64,000 nt of DNA from SpSt-333 sp964371615 (GCA_964371615.1 CAYJMS010000002.1:186001-250000); one strand, 5' to 3'; positions 16,923 to 26,012 are shown, counted from the stretch's first letter. The notes: generated by a model not told the origin, from the sequence alone. Numbers and translations: made by a program.

Positions 16923-16995
16923 CGGGCTGCTTCTCCCTTTCCCTCCTTTTTTGTATCTTTAAACGATTGTTCACGGCAGCAGGGAAATCTTCACT

Positions 16996-18288
16996 ATGAT
17001 CAAAAAAGCGATAACGACATTGTTGTTGTTTACTGCCGTTTGGGCACAAGAACCGGTCCTCCGCGACAGGACTGCCGGCGAGAAAATTTTCTTCGAAACG
17101 GAAAGCGTGCACGGTGCCAATGGTCACTCACTTTTTGCGTTATACCGCATCCGCTACGACAACCTGATTTTTACACTGACAAACGGGAATAACGAATCGA
17201 CGTATTCCGCTGCGGCTGACGTGTCGGTGGAGATAATCGATTCAACCGGTGAATCCATTTCGCGTCAAATTTCCGAGATTCGCCTTGCTGCATCGTCGAA
17301 TCTGATGAACGATCTCCGGAAACAATATTATCAAGGGGCGATGACATTTTCGCTGCCGCCGGGCAGATATTCTGTGTTGCTGAGATTGGATGATAGAGAA
17401 TCCGACAATCGGATTCCCGATAGTAAACGTCCGGTCACACTCCCTGCTGCCGCGGGACCACTTCTTTCCACATTCATCCCCGTGCAGGATCAGAATGCGG
17501 CAACCGGCGAATTCATCAGTTACAATCTCGGCGGGGATGTCATATTCTCGCAAAATTTCGGATTTGTCGCAGTACACACGGCGCCGGGAATGAATTCCGC
17601 ACGCTACATTATTTCGCTCAGAGACGAAGAAGAAGAGAGCACATCTATTATCGCCGACACAGTTGTTCGACTACGCACCTTTTCCAACACCACGCTGCAA
17701 TTGGAATATGACACGGCGAATGTACGATTTGTAACAAAACCGGAGACCGCATCGACGGTCTACTACATTCCCGTCACTGGAAATATGATCCGTCAGGGCA
17801 GGTATGACGTTTCGATTCGATTTGAGGATTCGTCAAAGACACACCTTTCGTTTGGTGCACGGTGGCCGGATATGCCGTTATCCCTGTCGGATCTGGATAT
17901 AGCGACCCTGCCGTTGCAGCATCTTATGACCAGAGATGAATATTCCGACCTCCGTAGCGGCGGTAGAGAGACGCGCATTGGCACGTTTGACGAATTCTGG
18001 ACACGCAAAGATCCAACTCCCGGAACTGCGTACAATGAATTGATGGCGGAATTCTACCGCCGTGTCGACTATACCGTCGGTGCATTCCGTACATTGAAAG
18101 AACCGAACGGATCGATCACGGACCGCGGCAGGATCTACATCCTTTACGGCAAGCCCACTTCAACGGATCGTGTATTACGACCGGAAGCGATACCGCAGGA
18201 GATCTGGCATTATACCAATCTCGGGAAGAAATTTATATTTAATGACCAGAGCAGACAAGGCAACTATACACTGACAGAAAGTCAATGA
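16996..18288 (+). CDS. GWxTD-domain secreted protein
   Basis: A 430-residue exported protein. Signal peptide about residues 1-16 (AVWAQ). The N-terminal two thirds are beta-rich and resemble periplasmic or surface beta-sandwich domains. The C-terminal ~110 residues match the GWxTD domain: DEFWTRKDPTPGTAYNE, a helix EFYRRVDYTVGAF, then GSITDRGRIYILYGKP. In this copy the Trp of the name-giving motif is replaced (G-S-I-T-D). The function of the family is unknown; it is widespread in Ignavibacteria and relatives. Its TGA overlaps the pdxA ATG (ATGA). Confidence 0.83.
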   Translation: MIKKAITTLLLFTAVWAQEPVLRDRTAGEKIFFETESVHGANGHSLFALYRIRYDNLIFTLTNGNNESTYSAAADVSVEIIDSTGESISRQISEIRLAASSNLMNDLRKQYYQGAMTFSLPPGRYSVLLRLDDRESDNRIPDSKRPVTLPAAAGPLLSTFIPVQDQNAATGEFISYNLGGDVIFSQNFGFVAVHTAPGMNSARYIISLRDEEEESTSIIADTVVRLRTFSNTTLQLEYDTANVRFVTKPETASTVYYIPVTGNMIRQGRYDVSIRFEDSSKTHLSFGARWPDMPLSLSDLDIATLPLQHLMTRDEYSDLRSGGRETRIGTFDEFWTRKDPTPGTAYNELMAEFYRRVDYTVGAFRTLKEPNGSITDRGRIYILYGKPTSTDRVLRPEAIPQEIWHYTNLGKKFIFNDQSRQGNYTLTESQ

Positions 18289-19280
18289 AAACAACGATCG
18301 CAATCACCATCGGAGATTTTAACGGAATCGGACCTGAGGTGACGCTGAAAAGTCTCATGCATCCGTCAATCAAAAAAACAGTGGATCCGGTATTGATCGG
18401 TCCGCTGAATATCTTTGAACATTATGCGAAGAAGTTTAAGATCGGCCTTCATTTTGAGAAGGTCGAATCCGTGCCGTCGAAATTCCCCAAGGGAGCGATT
18501 CCGGTGATTGAAACGACTGCGGTGTCGTTAAAGCAACTGCAGATCGGCACCATCGCTCCGGATGCAGGAGTCGCCGCCGGCAGCGCCATCGAAAAGGCGA
18601 TCGCGCTCTGCCTCCGGAAAGAAGCGGATGCAATGGTCACCGCACCGGTGTCGAAAGAGGCGATGCATAATGCTGGGTACAATTTTCCGGGACAGACCGA
18701 AATGCTTGCATTGTTGACCCGTTCCGACAGGGTCACGATGATGCTCCTTTCCAAAACGATGCGGGTCGCACTGGCAACGGTGCATCTGCCGATAAAGCAG
18801 GTGCCGGAAAATATTTCGATTGACCGCCTTGTTGAGAAGTTGAAGACCGTCGATCAATCGTTGAAAAACGATATGGGAATCCGGTCGCCGCGGATCGCCG
18901 TGCTCGGGCTCAATCCCCACGCCGGTGAAAATGGCGCAATCGGAACGGAAGAAAAATTGATTATTGCACCGGCCATTGCGGCGGCACAACAGAAAGGGAT
19001 CGGCGCCGAAGGCCCGTTCGCTGCCGACGGATTCTTTGCTTCGGGCAACGACAAAACATTCGATGCCATACTGGCAATGTATCACGATCAGGGATTGATT
19101 CCGCTGAAGATGAGCGGATTCGATGAGGGAGTGAATTTTTCGGCGGGACTGAAGATTATCCGTACATCCCCCGATCACGGGACGGCTTTCAATATTGCGG
19201 GAAAAGGGATCGCAAATCCCGGCAGCATGATCGCCGCCCTCCACCTTGCCACATCAATCGCACAACGACGGAAACCATAA
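18285..19280 (+). CDS. pdxA: 4-hydroxythreonine-4-phosphate dehydrogenase
   Basis: A 331-residue cytosolic enzyme of pyridoxal-phosphate synthesis. It oxidises 4-phosphohydroxy-L-threonine with NAD(P), and the product decarboxylates to the PdxJ substrate. The N-terminus ITIGDFNGIGPEV, the VTAPVSKEAMHNAGYNFPGQTEML segment with a metal-binding His, and the C-terminal MYHDQGLIPLKM and RTSPDHGTAFNIAGKG are all hallmark regions. Length is normal. It starts inside the stop of the GWxTD gene, and its own stop touches the ftsE start (TAATG). No other vitamin B6 gene is nearby. Confidence 0.95.
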   Translation: MKTTIAITIGDFNGIGPEVTLKSLMHPSIKKTVDPVLIGPLNIFEHYAKKFKIGLHFEKVESVPSKFPKGAIPVIETTAVSLKQLQIGTIAPDAGVAAGSAIEKAIALCLRKEADAMVTAPVSKEAMHNAGYNFPGQTEMLALLTRSDRVTMMLLSKTMRVALATVHLPIKQVPENISIDRLVEKLKTVDQSLKNDMGIRSPRIAVLGLNPHAGENGAIGTEEKLIIAPAIAAAQQKGIGAEGPFAADGFFASGNDKTFDAILAMYHDQGLIPLKMSGFDEGVNFSAGLKIIRTSPDHGTAFNIAGKGIANPGSMIAALHLATSIAQRRKP

Positions 19281-19948
19281 TGCTCGTCCACCTCGACAAT
19301 GTCAGCATCCGATTCGATCACAGCACGATTCTGAAGGATATCAATCTCACGCTCAACCGCGGAGAATTCGTCTATCTTGTCGGCGAATCCGGTTCCGGAA
19401 AAAGCAGCCTGCTGCGAACGCTGTATATGGATTTGAAACCGTTCGCCGGCACTGTCACCATCGGAGAATATTCATCCAAATCGATCACGCAGACGGAGAT
19501 ACCGTTTCTGCGGAGGAAACTCGGTGTGATTTTTCAGGATTTCAAACTGCTGGAAGACCGTTCCGCCTATGAAAACATCGCGTTTGCGCTGCATGTTACC
19601 GGCGCAACATCGGACGAGATCAAAAAGAAAGTGCTGACCGTCCTTACTCATGTAGGCTTGGGCCACAAACGGAATGCAATGCCGCACCAACTTTCCGGCG
19701 GCGAACAACAACGCGTCTGCATTGCCCGGGCGCTGGTGAACGAACCGTTCCTGATCCTCGCGGATGAACCGACCGGCAATCTCGATCCCGGTACATCACT
19801 GGAGATTCTGAAACTCCTGCTGGATATCAATCATAAGGGGACGGCGGTATTAATGACGACACACAACTACGATCTGGTAAGAAAAGCGCAGGGAAGAATT
19901 TTGCAGATTAAAGACAGGAATGTGCGGGAAGTGCAGTTAAAACAATAA
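19280..19948 (+). CDS. ftsE: FtsE-type ABC ATPase
   Basis: A 222-residue ABC ATPase. Walker A is GESGSGKSS (residues 35-43), the signature LSGGEQQRVCIARAL, Walker B LILADEPTGNLD and the switch His in TTHNYDL. It ranks closest to FtsE, which with the membrane protein FtsX activates cell wall hydrolases at division. FtsX is not next to it; the downstream gene is on the other strand. It could instead serve a LolD/MacB-type exporter. Coupled by one base to pdxA. Confidence 0.8.
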   Translation: MLVHLDNVSIRFDHSTILKDINLTLNRGEFVYLVGESGSGKSSLLRTLYMDLKPFAGTVTIGEYSSKSITQTEIPFLRRKLGVIFQDFKLLEDRSAYENIAFALHVTGATSDEIKKKVLTVLTHVGLGHKRNAMPHQLSGGEQQRVCIARALVNEPFLILADEPTGNLDPGTSLEILKLLLDINHKGTAVLMTTHNYDLVRKAQGRILQIKDRNVREVQLKQ

Positions 19949-19983
19949 CATTTCGAACAGCACTGGAACCGTCCTATTTGCCA

Positions 19984-20220
19984 TTACATCACCTGTTCCA
20001 CTCGTTTTACTTCAGGAATATCCCTCAACAACCGCCGTTCGATTCCCGCGCGGAGCGTCATACGCGACATCGGGCAGGAAAGACACGCGCCGGTGAGTTT
20101 CACCATCACGAATCCGTCGTCCGTTACACGGACAAGTTCCACATCTCCGCCGTCCGCCTGCAGAAAGGGACGAACATCGTCGAGGGATTTTTGCACACGC
20201 TCTGTTATGTCGGCGCTCAT
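19984..20220 (-). CDS. NifU C-terminal-domain Fe-S protein
   Basis: A 78-residue stand-alone NifU-like domain that can hold and pass on an iron-sulfur cluster. It shows the family layout: an N-terminal helix with VRPFLQADGGDVELV, then GACLSCPMS containing Cys46 and Cys49, then the MTLRAGIERRLL helix. It lies 54 bases after mrp on the same strand, with a hairpin between. Since this Mrp lacks its own CxxC, the pair may act together in cluster delivery (inference). It converges with ftsE. Confidence 0.9.
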   Translation of the reverse strand: MSADITERVQKSLDDVRPFLQADGGDVELVRVTDDGFVMVKLTGACLSCPMSRMTLRAGIERRLLRDIPEVKRVEQVM

Positions 20221-20232
20221 GGTTGAATGATC

Positions 20233-20258
20233 GGAGCCATCCGTTTGGGGACGGCTCC
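20233..20258 (-). other. hairpin between mrp and nifU-like gene
   Basis: GGAGCC (20233-20238) and GGCTCC (20253-20258) pair around a 14-base loop. No T run follows, so it is unlikely to be a full terminator; it may stabilise or process the shared transcript. Confidence 0.35.
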
Positions 20259-20274
20259 ATGGTTAAAGGTATTA

Positions 20275-21360
20275 TTATGATCCGATCGAAATTTCGATCG
20301 GTGCAGACTGTCCCGCCGCATTGTTGATGCTTATTTGCGCGGCAAGGTTGCGCGCAATTGTCCGGAAGATCTTTGCCGGTTCGCTGTCCGGTTCGCCGTC
20401 CACCACCGGGCGGCCGGTGTCGCTGCCGATTCGGATTTTTGTATAGATGGGAATTTCGCCGATAAACGGAACTTTGAACTGTTCCGCCACTTTTTTCCCT
20501 CCGCCGGTATCGAAAATATTTTCCCGTTCGCCGCTTGCGCTGACGAAGTAACTCATGTTTTCGATAACACCGAGGATCGGAACGTTCACTTTCTGGAACA
20601 TCGCCATTCCCCTGCGGGCATCGGTCAGGGACATTTCCTGCGGCGTCGTCACAATCACTGCGCCGGAGAGGGGAATCTGCTGAACGATCGTCAATTGGAT
20701 ATCCCCGGTACCGGGGGGAAGATCGAAGACGAGATAATCGAGTTCGCCCCAGCTGACATCCGTCAGAAATTGCTTGACGGCGCCGCTGGCCATCGGCCCC
20801 CGCCAGATCACTGCCTGTGTGGAATCGACCAGAAAACCGATCGACATCACTTTCACACCGTATTTTTCCAGCGGAACGAGCTTCTGATTGTGCAGCATCG
20901 GTTTCTCGTTGATGTTGAACATGAGCGGTACGCTCGGCCCGTAGATATCGCAGTCGATCAAACCGACACTGGCCCCTTCCATCGCCAGCGCCACGGCGAG
21001 ATTCGCCGCCACGGTCGATTTTCCCACTCCCCCTTTACCGCTCGCAACGGCGATAGTGTTTTTAACACCGGTCAGAATCGGCGCCTGCTGCACGGAGGCA
21101 CGCTGTGTGACGCTGGAGGTCATCGTGACGGCAACATTTTTCACATCCGGAAATGTGCTCCGCACGATCTGTTCCGCCTGCTTCTTGAAATCGTCCTTTA
21201 CCGGGCAAGCCGGTGTCGTCAGTTCGATAGTGAACGCAACGTTTGATCCGTCGATCTTGATATCTTTCACAAAATTCAATGTGACAATGTCGCGGTGGAG
21301 ATCGGGATCTTTGATTACCCGCAGTGCATTGAGAATATTTTCCGATGTTACATTCATCAT
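20275..21360 (-). CDS. Mrp/ApbC-family iron-sulfur carrier ATPase
   Basis: A 361-residue protein. Residues ~1-80 form a MIP18/DUF59 domain (ALRVIKDPDLHRDIV, TTPACPVKD). Residues ~100-340 form the Mrp/NBP35 P-loop ATPase with GKGGVGKST (108-116), LIDCDIYGPS and DLPPGTGD. In standard ApbC/Mrp proteins a CxxC follows ENMSYF and binds the bridging cluster. Here the segment is ENMSYFVSASGERENIF (267-283) with no cysteine, so cluster handling must differ. The frame is open to 21429 but that would enter the upstream gene; ATG ATG at 21360/21357 is the sensible start. Confidence 0.88.
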   Translation of the reverse strand: MMNVTSENILNALRVIKDPDLHRDIVTLNFVKDIKIDGSNVAFTIELTTPACPVKDDFKKQAEQIVRSTFPDVKNVAVTMTSSVTQRASVQQAPILTGVKNTIAVASGKGGVGKSTVAANLAVALAMEGASVGLIDCDIYGPSVPLMFNINEKPMLHNQKLVPLEKYGVKVMSIGFLVDSTQAVIWRGPMASGAVKQFLTDVSWGELDYLVFDLPPGTGDIQLTIVQQIPLSGAVIVTTPQEMSLTDARRGMAMFQKVNVPILGVIENMSYFVSASGERENIFDTGGGKKVAEQFKVPFIGEIPIYTKIRIGSDTGRPVVDGEPDSEPAKIFRTIARNLAAQISINNAAGQSAPIEISIGS

Positions 21361-21398
21361 TTCAGTCCTGTCCGTCGTTCGTGAGTAAATACATTTTC

Positions 21399-23252
21399 TT
21401 ATTGGTTGAGTTGTTCCTGCCGGCGCCATTCATAGATCCATTCCGATAATTTCTGCACCTGCGGTACGGCGACGATCCTTCCGCCGAAACCGATATGCCG
21501 CCATGTAAACATGCTGTGATTGGTGGTCGGCACCCGCGTTAACGCCCCTTCGTCTATGGTAACACCGTACTTCTTTGCGAGAGTTCCGACATACCGGTCA
21601 ATCGTCTGTTGCTTCTTCACCCGCAGGAGCTTTTGTTCGATTCTCTGTCTGGTTTCTCCGAAATTCGCACGGAGTGAATCGTCCAGAATTTTCCGTTCGA
21701 TGACCGAGAAGATCGTCAATCCGTCCTTTATTCTCCATGGCCCTTCAACCTCGCCGATTGTCGCCGTGGCGGCGTAGAGTCCGAGGTCTCCCATTTTTTT
21801 AACGTCGATATAGTCAGATTCTCCGCCGCGCACCGCCCATTCTTTCCGTGTGGAGTACTGCCGCGCCAGTGCGGCAAAATCCTCTCCCCGGTTGATCCGT
21901 TCACGCAGCTGTTTGGCAAGAGCGACGCTGTCAACAAGAATTTCGCGCAATTTGACCAGAACGGTTGCACCGTAGAGTCCGGGATCCTTCAGATACTCTG
22001 CTTCGATCTCCATACTGTCCACCGCAACAGAATCGGCCACCCGATGCAAGAGCAGAAGCCCCTTCCGATTGTCCATCCATGTGGAAACATCGCGGCGGAC
22101 GTTCTCCGACTGCTGGAGATTTTTTTTGAAACCTTCCCTCGTCAGCAATTCGTTCTGTATCACCGTCTTAATATTGTTGTTCAGCACCCACTCGATATAT
22201 TCTTTCCGGAGGTTCGGGAAGACGATATAATTGTTCCGCAGGCCGAGCAGTACCTGTCCCAGCGTCATCGGTTCCCCGGAATCGAACGTGACGAAGACTT
22301 CATTCTTGCGCGCGGCAAACGACCGTTCAATTTTATCCAGCAACGCAACCGGCAGATAATAGACATTCTTCGTGCGGTATTCGAGCGAATCCGCCTCGAG
22401 ATATTTTCTAACCGTGTCTGCGAAGGGATAGAATAATTCCCACTTCGCTTCGGCGCGGTGCGGCGATGTGACGGCGGAGAATGTCTTTGTTGCCAGCGTA
22501 TCTTCCTTCCGCTGCGTGATGATCGTACGGACCTTGTGCATCTGATCCGATCCCGAAAGCCGTGCGAATTGCGGATTGGTGTATTTCTTCAGAAGGCGCG
22601 CCATCACCCAGCCGTAGACTTTCGATTCGACCGGCTTCGAGAGGCTGTCTTTGTCGATCTCATACGCGGCGTTTTCGAGCGCCGCATCGGCAGATCCGTA
22701 ACTCAGTTGGACGGTATCGATCGGAATGTAGAGCGAATCTCTGAACTGCCGGAGCGCCGCCTGCTTATTCTTGCTCTTTTTGTATTTCGAGTAGAACAAA
22801 TCCCCTTCCGATTTGGAAAGGATCCCCAGCACTTCCAGTTCCAATTCGTTTGCGAACCGGCCGACGCCGGTCCGAATCTCCTTATCCGATATCTTTACGT
22901 TCGGAATGACTTCCTGTTTATAGAGCTCGTCCCGGACAAAAATCCGTTCCAGATTGTACTGAATCCCCGCCGAAACGGAATCGTTGCCGATTTGCTGTGC
23001 AACCGCTTCCTGCGCCAGCAATTTTTCCGCCACCAGAGAATAGAGGAATTCCCGTTTGGTGACCTCCTGGCGTGCGGTGTTTTCTTTTTGAGGCCACGGC
23101 ATCAACTCAAACCGCTCGAGAAAATCCCGTCCGGTGAGCACCCGCGTGCCGATCGTCGCCAGCGTATCCTGCGGCAGTCCTTCGTTCCTGAAATTTAATT
23201 GTGCAACCGACACCTGCAGTACTGCAGCCATCACACAGAACATCACTCTCAT
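21399..23252 (-). CDS. SurA/PpiC-type periplasmic peptidyl-prolyl isomerase
   Basis: A 617-residue exported folding factor. Signal peptide about 1-17 (VSVAQ). A long chaperone-like N-terminal region (25-430) is rich in charged helices. The parvulin domain lies at about 440-530, with LREILVDSVALAKQLRERI, GEDFAALARQYSTRKEW, RGGESDYI and GEVEGPW. It is likely to assist folding of outer membrane or type IX cargo proteins in the periplasm. Its ATG overlaps the purC stop by four bases. Only one parvulin domain is obvious. Confidence 0.86.
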   Translation of the reverse strand: MRVMFCVMAAVLQVSVAQLNFRNEGLPQDTLATIGTRVLTGRDFLERFELMPWPQKENTARQEVTKREFLYSLVAEKLLAQEAVAQQIGNDSVSAGIQYNLERIFVRDELYKQEVIPNVKISDKEIRTGVGRFANELELEVLGILSKSEGDLFYSKYKKSKNKQAALRQFRDSLYIPIDTVQLSYGSADAALENAAYEIDKDSLSKPVESKVYGWVMARLLKKYTNPQFARLSGSDQMHKVRTIITQRKEDTLATKTFSAVTSPHRAEAKWELFYPFADTVRKYLEADSLEYRTKNVYYLPVALLDKIERSFAARKNEVFVTFDSGEPMTLGQVLLGLRNNYIVFPNLRKEYIEWVLNNNIKTVIQNELLTREGFKKNLQQSENVRRDVSTWMDNRKGLLLLHRVADSVAVDSMEIEAEYLKDPGLYGATVLVKLREILVDSVALAKQLRERINRGEDFAALARQYSTRKEWAVRGGESDYIDVKKMGDLGLYAATATIGEVEGPWRIKDGLTIFSVIERKILDDSLRANFGETRQRIEQKLLRVKKQQTIDRYVGTLAKKYGVTIDEGALTRVPTTNHSMFTWRHIGFGGRIVAVPQVQKLSEWIYEWRRQEQLNQ

Positions 23253-24139
23253 TGTACTTCTTTCCCCGTTAATTGCAGCAGCGCCTGTTGATACAGTGCG
23301 GTGGTTTTTTCGATGACGTCGTCCGGCATGACCGGTCCCGGCGGTTTTTTATTGAATTTGATGGAGAGGAGATAATCGCGAACATATTGCTTGTCGTAAC
23401 TGTTCTGTGCTTTCCCCGGTACATACGTATTCCGCGGCCAGAAACGGGATGAATCGGGCGTGAGCAGTTCGTCGATCAGGATCAGTTGTCCGTCACAGAT
23501 GCCGAATTCCATCTTTGTGTCGGCGATAATGATTCCTTTTTCTTCCGCGATGCGCGAAGCCTTTGTATAGATCGCAATGGCGGCATCGCGCACTTTCTCG
23601 CTGATCTCTTTCCCTTCGCGCTGCACCATCTCGTCAAACGTGATGTTTTCGTCATGCACGCCGATTTCCGCCTTCGTGGAGGGGGTGAAGATCGGTGCGG
23701 GAAGAATTTCGCTTTCGACCAATCCTTTGGGAAGCGGAATGCCGGAGACCGATCCTGTCGCGCAATAATCCAGCCAGCCGGAGCCGGAGAGATAACCGCG
23801 CACGATGCACTCGACCGAGAGCGGTGTGGATTTTTTCACCAGCATGCTGCGACCGCGTAATTGTTCCCTATACGGCGCGCAGGCGGCAGGAAACGAATCG
23901 ACATCGGTGGATACGACATGATTCGGTATGATCTCCCGCATCCGGTCGAACCAGAACGAGGAGATTTGCGTTAATATCTTCCCCTTGTTCGGAATCCCCT
24001 GCGGCATGACGACGTCGAACGCCGACAGCCTGTCCGTTGCGACAAACAGGAGATGATCGCCAAGGTCGTAGAGGTCCCTTACCTTTCCTTTTTTCAGGAA
24101 GGTCAGAGCCGGGAAATTTGTTTCGGTGATGACGTTCAT
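23249..24139 (-). CDS. purC: phosphoribosylaminoimidazole-succinocarboxamide synthase
   Basis: A 296-residue SAICAR synthase of purine synthesis, joining CAIR and aspartate with ATP. Signature regions are GKVRDLYDLGDHLLFVATDRLSAFD, PNHVVSTD, SVECIVRGYLSGSGW, ADTKMEFG and DELLTPDSSRFW. The length matches the long (yeast-like) type without a second domain. The frame opens at 24160, but MNVITETNF at 24139, just after the aat stop, gives the expected N-terminus. Overlaps the isomerase gene (ATGA), an operon that mixes purine synthesis with envelope folding. Confidence 0.94.
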   Translation of the reverse strand: MNVITETNFPALTFLKKGKVRDLYDLGDHLLFVATDRLSAFDVVMPQGIPNKGKILTQISSFWFDRMREIIPNHVVSTDVDSFPAACAPYREQLRGRSMLVKKSTPLSVECIVRGYLSGSGWLDYCATGSVSGIPLPKGLVESEILPAPIFTPSTKAEIGVHDENITFDEMVQREGKEISEKVRDAAIAIYTKASRIAEEKGIIIADTKMEFGICDGQLILIDELLTPDSSRFWPRNTYVPGKAQNSYDKQYVRDYLLSIKFNKKPPGPVMPDDVIEKTTALYQQALLQLTGKEVQ

Positions 24140-24144
24140 AGGTG

Positions 24145-24753
24145 TTAGTCGAATGTGCACTCTTTGTGGAGCGCGATGTTCAGTCGAGTATGATATTCCT
24201 GCTTTGTGATCTCTGTGCAGCCCAATGTTGCCAGATGCGGTGTAACGAACTGCGTATCGAGCAGAAGATATCCCCGGGTTTTCAATCGTTCAATCAGATG
24301 CACGAGAGCGACTTTTGACGCATCCGTTTTTCTGCTGAACATCGATTCTCCGAAGAATGCTCCGTTGATTGCTACGCCGTACAATCCTCCGGCCAGTTCC
24401 CCGTCGGACCAGCACTCCACCGAGTGAGCGAATCCTAATTCACGGAGACGGAGATAACTTTGCACGATGGTCTCCGAGATCCAGACATCCTCCCGTGCGC
24501 CGCACGCCCGTATGACGGATTCGAATGACGCGTTAATGCGGATTGTGAAGATCCTTTTTCTGATCGTCTGCCGGAGGGAGCGTGAGACAATCAAACCGTC
24601 CAGCGGAATGATTCCGCGCCTGTCGGGCGAAAACCAATGGATCTCCCCATCCCGTCCGTCCGCCATCGGAAACAGACCCTGGCAATAGGCATTCAACAGA
24701 AATTCACTGTCGATATATTTTGTGCCGCCGGATGTTGTGCCGAATATTCTCAC
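24145..24753 (-). CDS. aat: leucyl/phenylalanyl-tRNA-protein transferase
   Basis: Attaches Leu or Phe from tRNA to proteins with N-terminal Arg or Lys, marking them for ClpSAP degradation. Motifs: LLNAYCQGLFPMAD, WFSPDRRGIIPLD, GAREDVWI, LGFAHSVECW, LAGGLYGVAINGAFFGESMFS, KVALVHLIERL and LLDTQFVTPHLATLG. The frame opens at an ATG (24804) inside a hairpin. A GTG at 24753 yields MRIFGTTSGGTKYIDSEF, which is more plausible, so the start is uncertain. The N-terminal GGDL-type segment of proteobacterial Aat is shortened. Confidence 0.88.
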   Translation of the reverse strand: MRIFGTTSGGTKYIDSEFLLNAYCQGLFPMADGRDGEIHWFSPDRRGIIPLDGLIVSRSLRQTIRKRIFTIRINASFESVIRACGAREDVWISETIVQSYLRLRELGFAHSVECWSDGELAGGLYGVAINGAFFGESMFSRKTDASKVALVHLIERLKTRGYLLLDTQFVTPHLATLGCTEITKQEYHTRLNIALHKECTFD

Positions 24754-24768
24754 GGAGTATAAAATTCG

Positions 24769-24804
24769 ATGCCGAGAGTCCACATGGTGTGAGCACCTCG
24801 GCAT
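24769..24804 (-). other. hairpin between pfkA and aat
   Basis: ATGCCGAG (24769-24776) and CTCGGCAT (24797-24804) form an 8-pair stem with a further CACA/TGTG inside. On the transcribed strand only ATTTTA follows, so it is at best a weak terminator or processing site after pfkA. Confidence 0.45.
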
Positions 24805-24833
24805 TTAAGAATCATCCTTGCGCCGTCACGGTA

Positions 24834-25934
24834 TCACTCGTCGCCAAAACTTGTTCCGACATGGCGCGCAGTATGGACGATCTCACCGTCCACCGGGATC
24901 AACCGCTGCTTCGAGATGGCATCCTTGATTAATACACTGGTCACATGGATTCCTCTCAGGCTGACCATCTTTCCAAAATCGCCTTTGACGGCAAGTTCCA
25001 CCGCTTTTGTTCCGTAGCGTGTGGCGAGCACACGGTCATACGCCGTCGGGCTTCCGCCGCGCTGCAAATGTCCGAGGATGGTGGTTCTTGTTTCGAGACC
25101 CGTCTCCTCCGTTATGCGCCGGCTGACATGCTCACCGATTCCGCCGAAACGGATCGGATCGGTGCGCTTGATGTCGGTCTCTTTGACGACAACCTCTTCA
25201 TGCGCCGCTTTTGCACCTTCGGCTACGCAAACGATGCTGTACCGGCTGCCGCGCGTGCTCCGTTCAATCACCCGCCGCATAACACTTTCCCATTTAAAGG
25301 GAATTTCCGGAATGAGAATGACATCGGCGCCTCCGGCAAGTCCTGCCTGAAGTGCGATCCATCCTGCATAGCGTCCCATCACTTCGATCACCATCACACG
25401 ATGGTGCGCCGATGCGGTGGTGTGCAGACGGTCGATTGCTTCCGTCGCAATGGAGAGCGCCGTATCGAAACCGAAAGTCTGATCGGTTGCGTCCAGATCG
25501 TTGTCGATCGTTTTCGGAACGCCGATAATGTTCAGACCGAGTTCCGCCAGTTTATTGGAGATATGCATCGTGCCGTCGCCGCCGATGGCGATGATGCAGT
25601 CGAGACCCCACCCTTTATAATGTTTTAACACGCGGGATGAGGCATCGACGATCTCGATTCCTTTCAGTCCTTCAAGAGGATAATGATATGGGTCCCCTTT
25701 GTTGGACGTACCGAGTATCGTGCCTCCCAATCCGATGATACCTGCGGTATCATCGCGTGTGAGTTCTCTCATCCGTCCTTCGACAAAACCTTCGAATCCG
25801 TCCTGTATTCCCACCACTGTCAGTCCAAAATCACTCATCCCCGGTTTTGCGACTCCGCGGATCACCGCATTCAGGCCGGGACAATCGCCGCCACCTGTCA
25901 ATATCCCGATCCTTTTTACTTTTTTAGAATTCAT
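24834..25934 (-). CDS. pfkA: 6-phosphofructokinase
   Basis: A 366-residue phosphofructokinase of glycolysis. Motifs: GILTGGGDCPGLNAVI, GGDGT (118-122), PKTIDND with catalytic Asp144, MGRYAGWIAL, and LGHLQRGGSPTAYDR. The residue pair that separates donor types is Gly121 (ATP-like) with Lys141 in PKTIDND (Lys as in pyrophosphate enzymes and in long-clade ATP enzymes). The Gly/Lys combination fits the ATP-using long clade, but the donor should be treated as inferred. A 5-prime gap of about 80 bases separates it from the Gfo gene, so it has its own promoter. Confidence 0.92.
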   Translation of the reverse strand: MNSKKVKRIGILTGGGDCPGLNAVIRGVAKPGMSDFGLTVVGIQDGFEGFVEGRMRELTRDDTAGIIGLGGTILGTSNKGDPYHYPLEGLKGIEIVDASSRVLKHYKGWGLDCIIAIGGDGTMHISNKLAELGLNIIGVPKTIDNDLDATDQTFGFDTALSIATEAIDRLHTTASAHHRVMVIEVMGRYAGWIALQAGLAGGADVILIPEIPFKWESVMRRVIERSTRGSRYSIVCVAEGAKAAHEEVVVKETDIKRTDPIRFGGIGEHVSRRITEETGLETRTTILGHLQRGGSPTAYDRVLATRYGTKAVELAVKGDFGKMVSLRGIHVTSVLIKDAISKQRLIPVDGEIVHTARHVGTSFGDE

Positions 25935-26012
25935 TGTTGTTCATGTTAATTGGTATGATGCACCATTATGCGGGTATAATGTAAGAAAATATGATAAATT
26001 GTGAAAGCGTTA

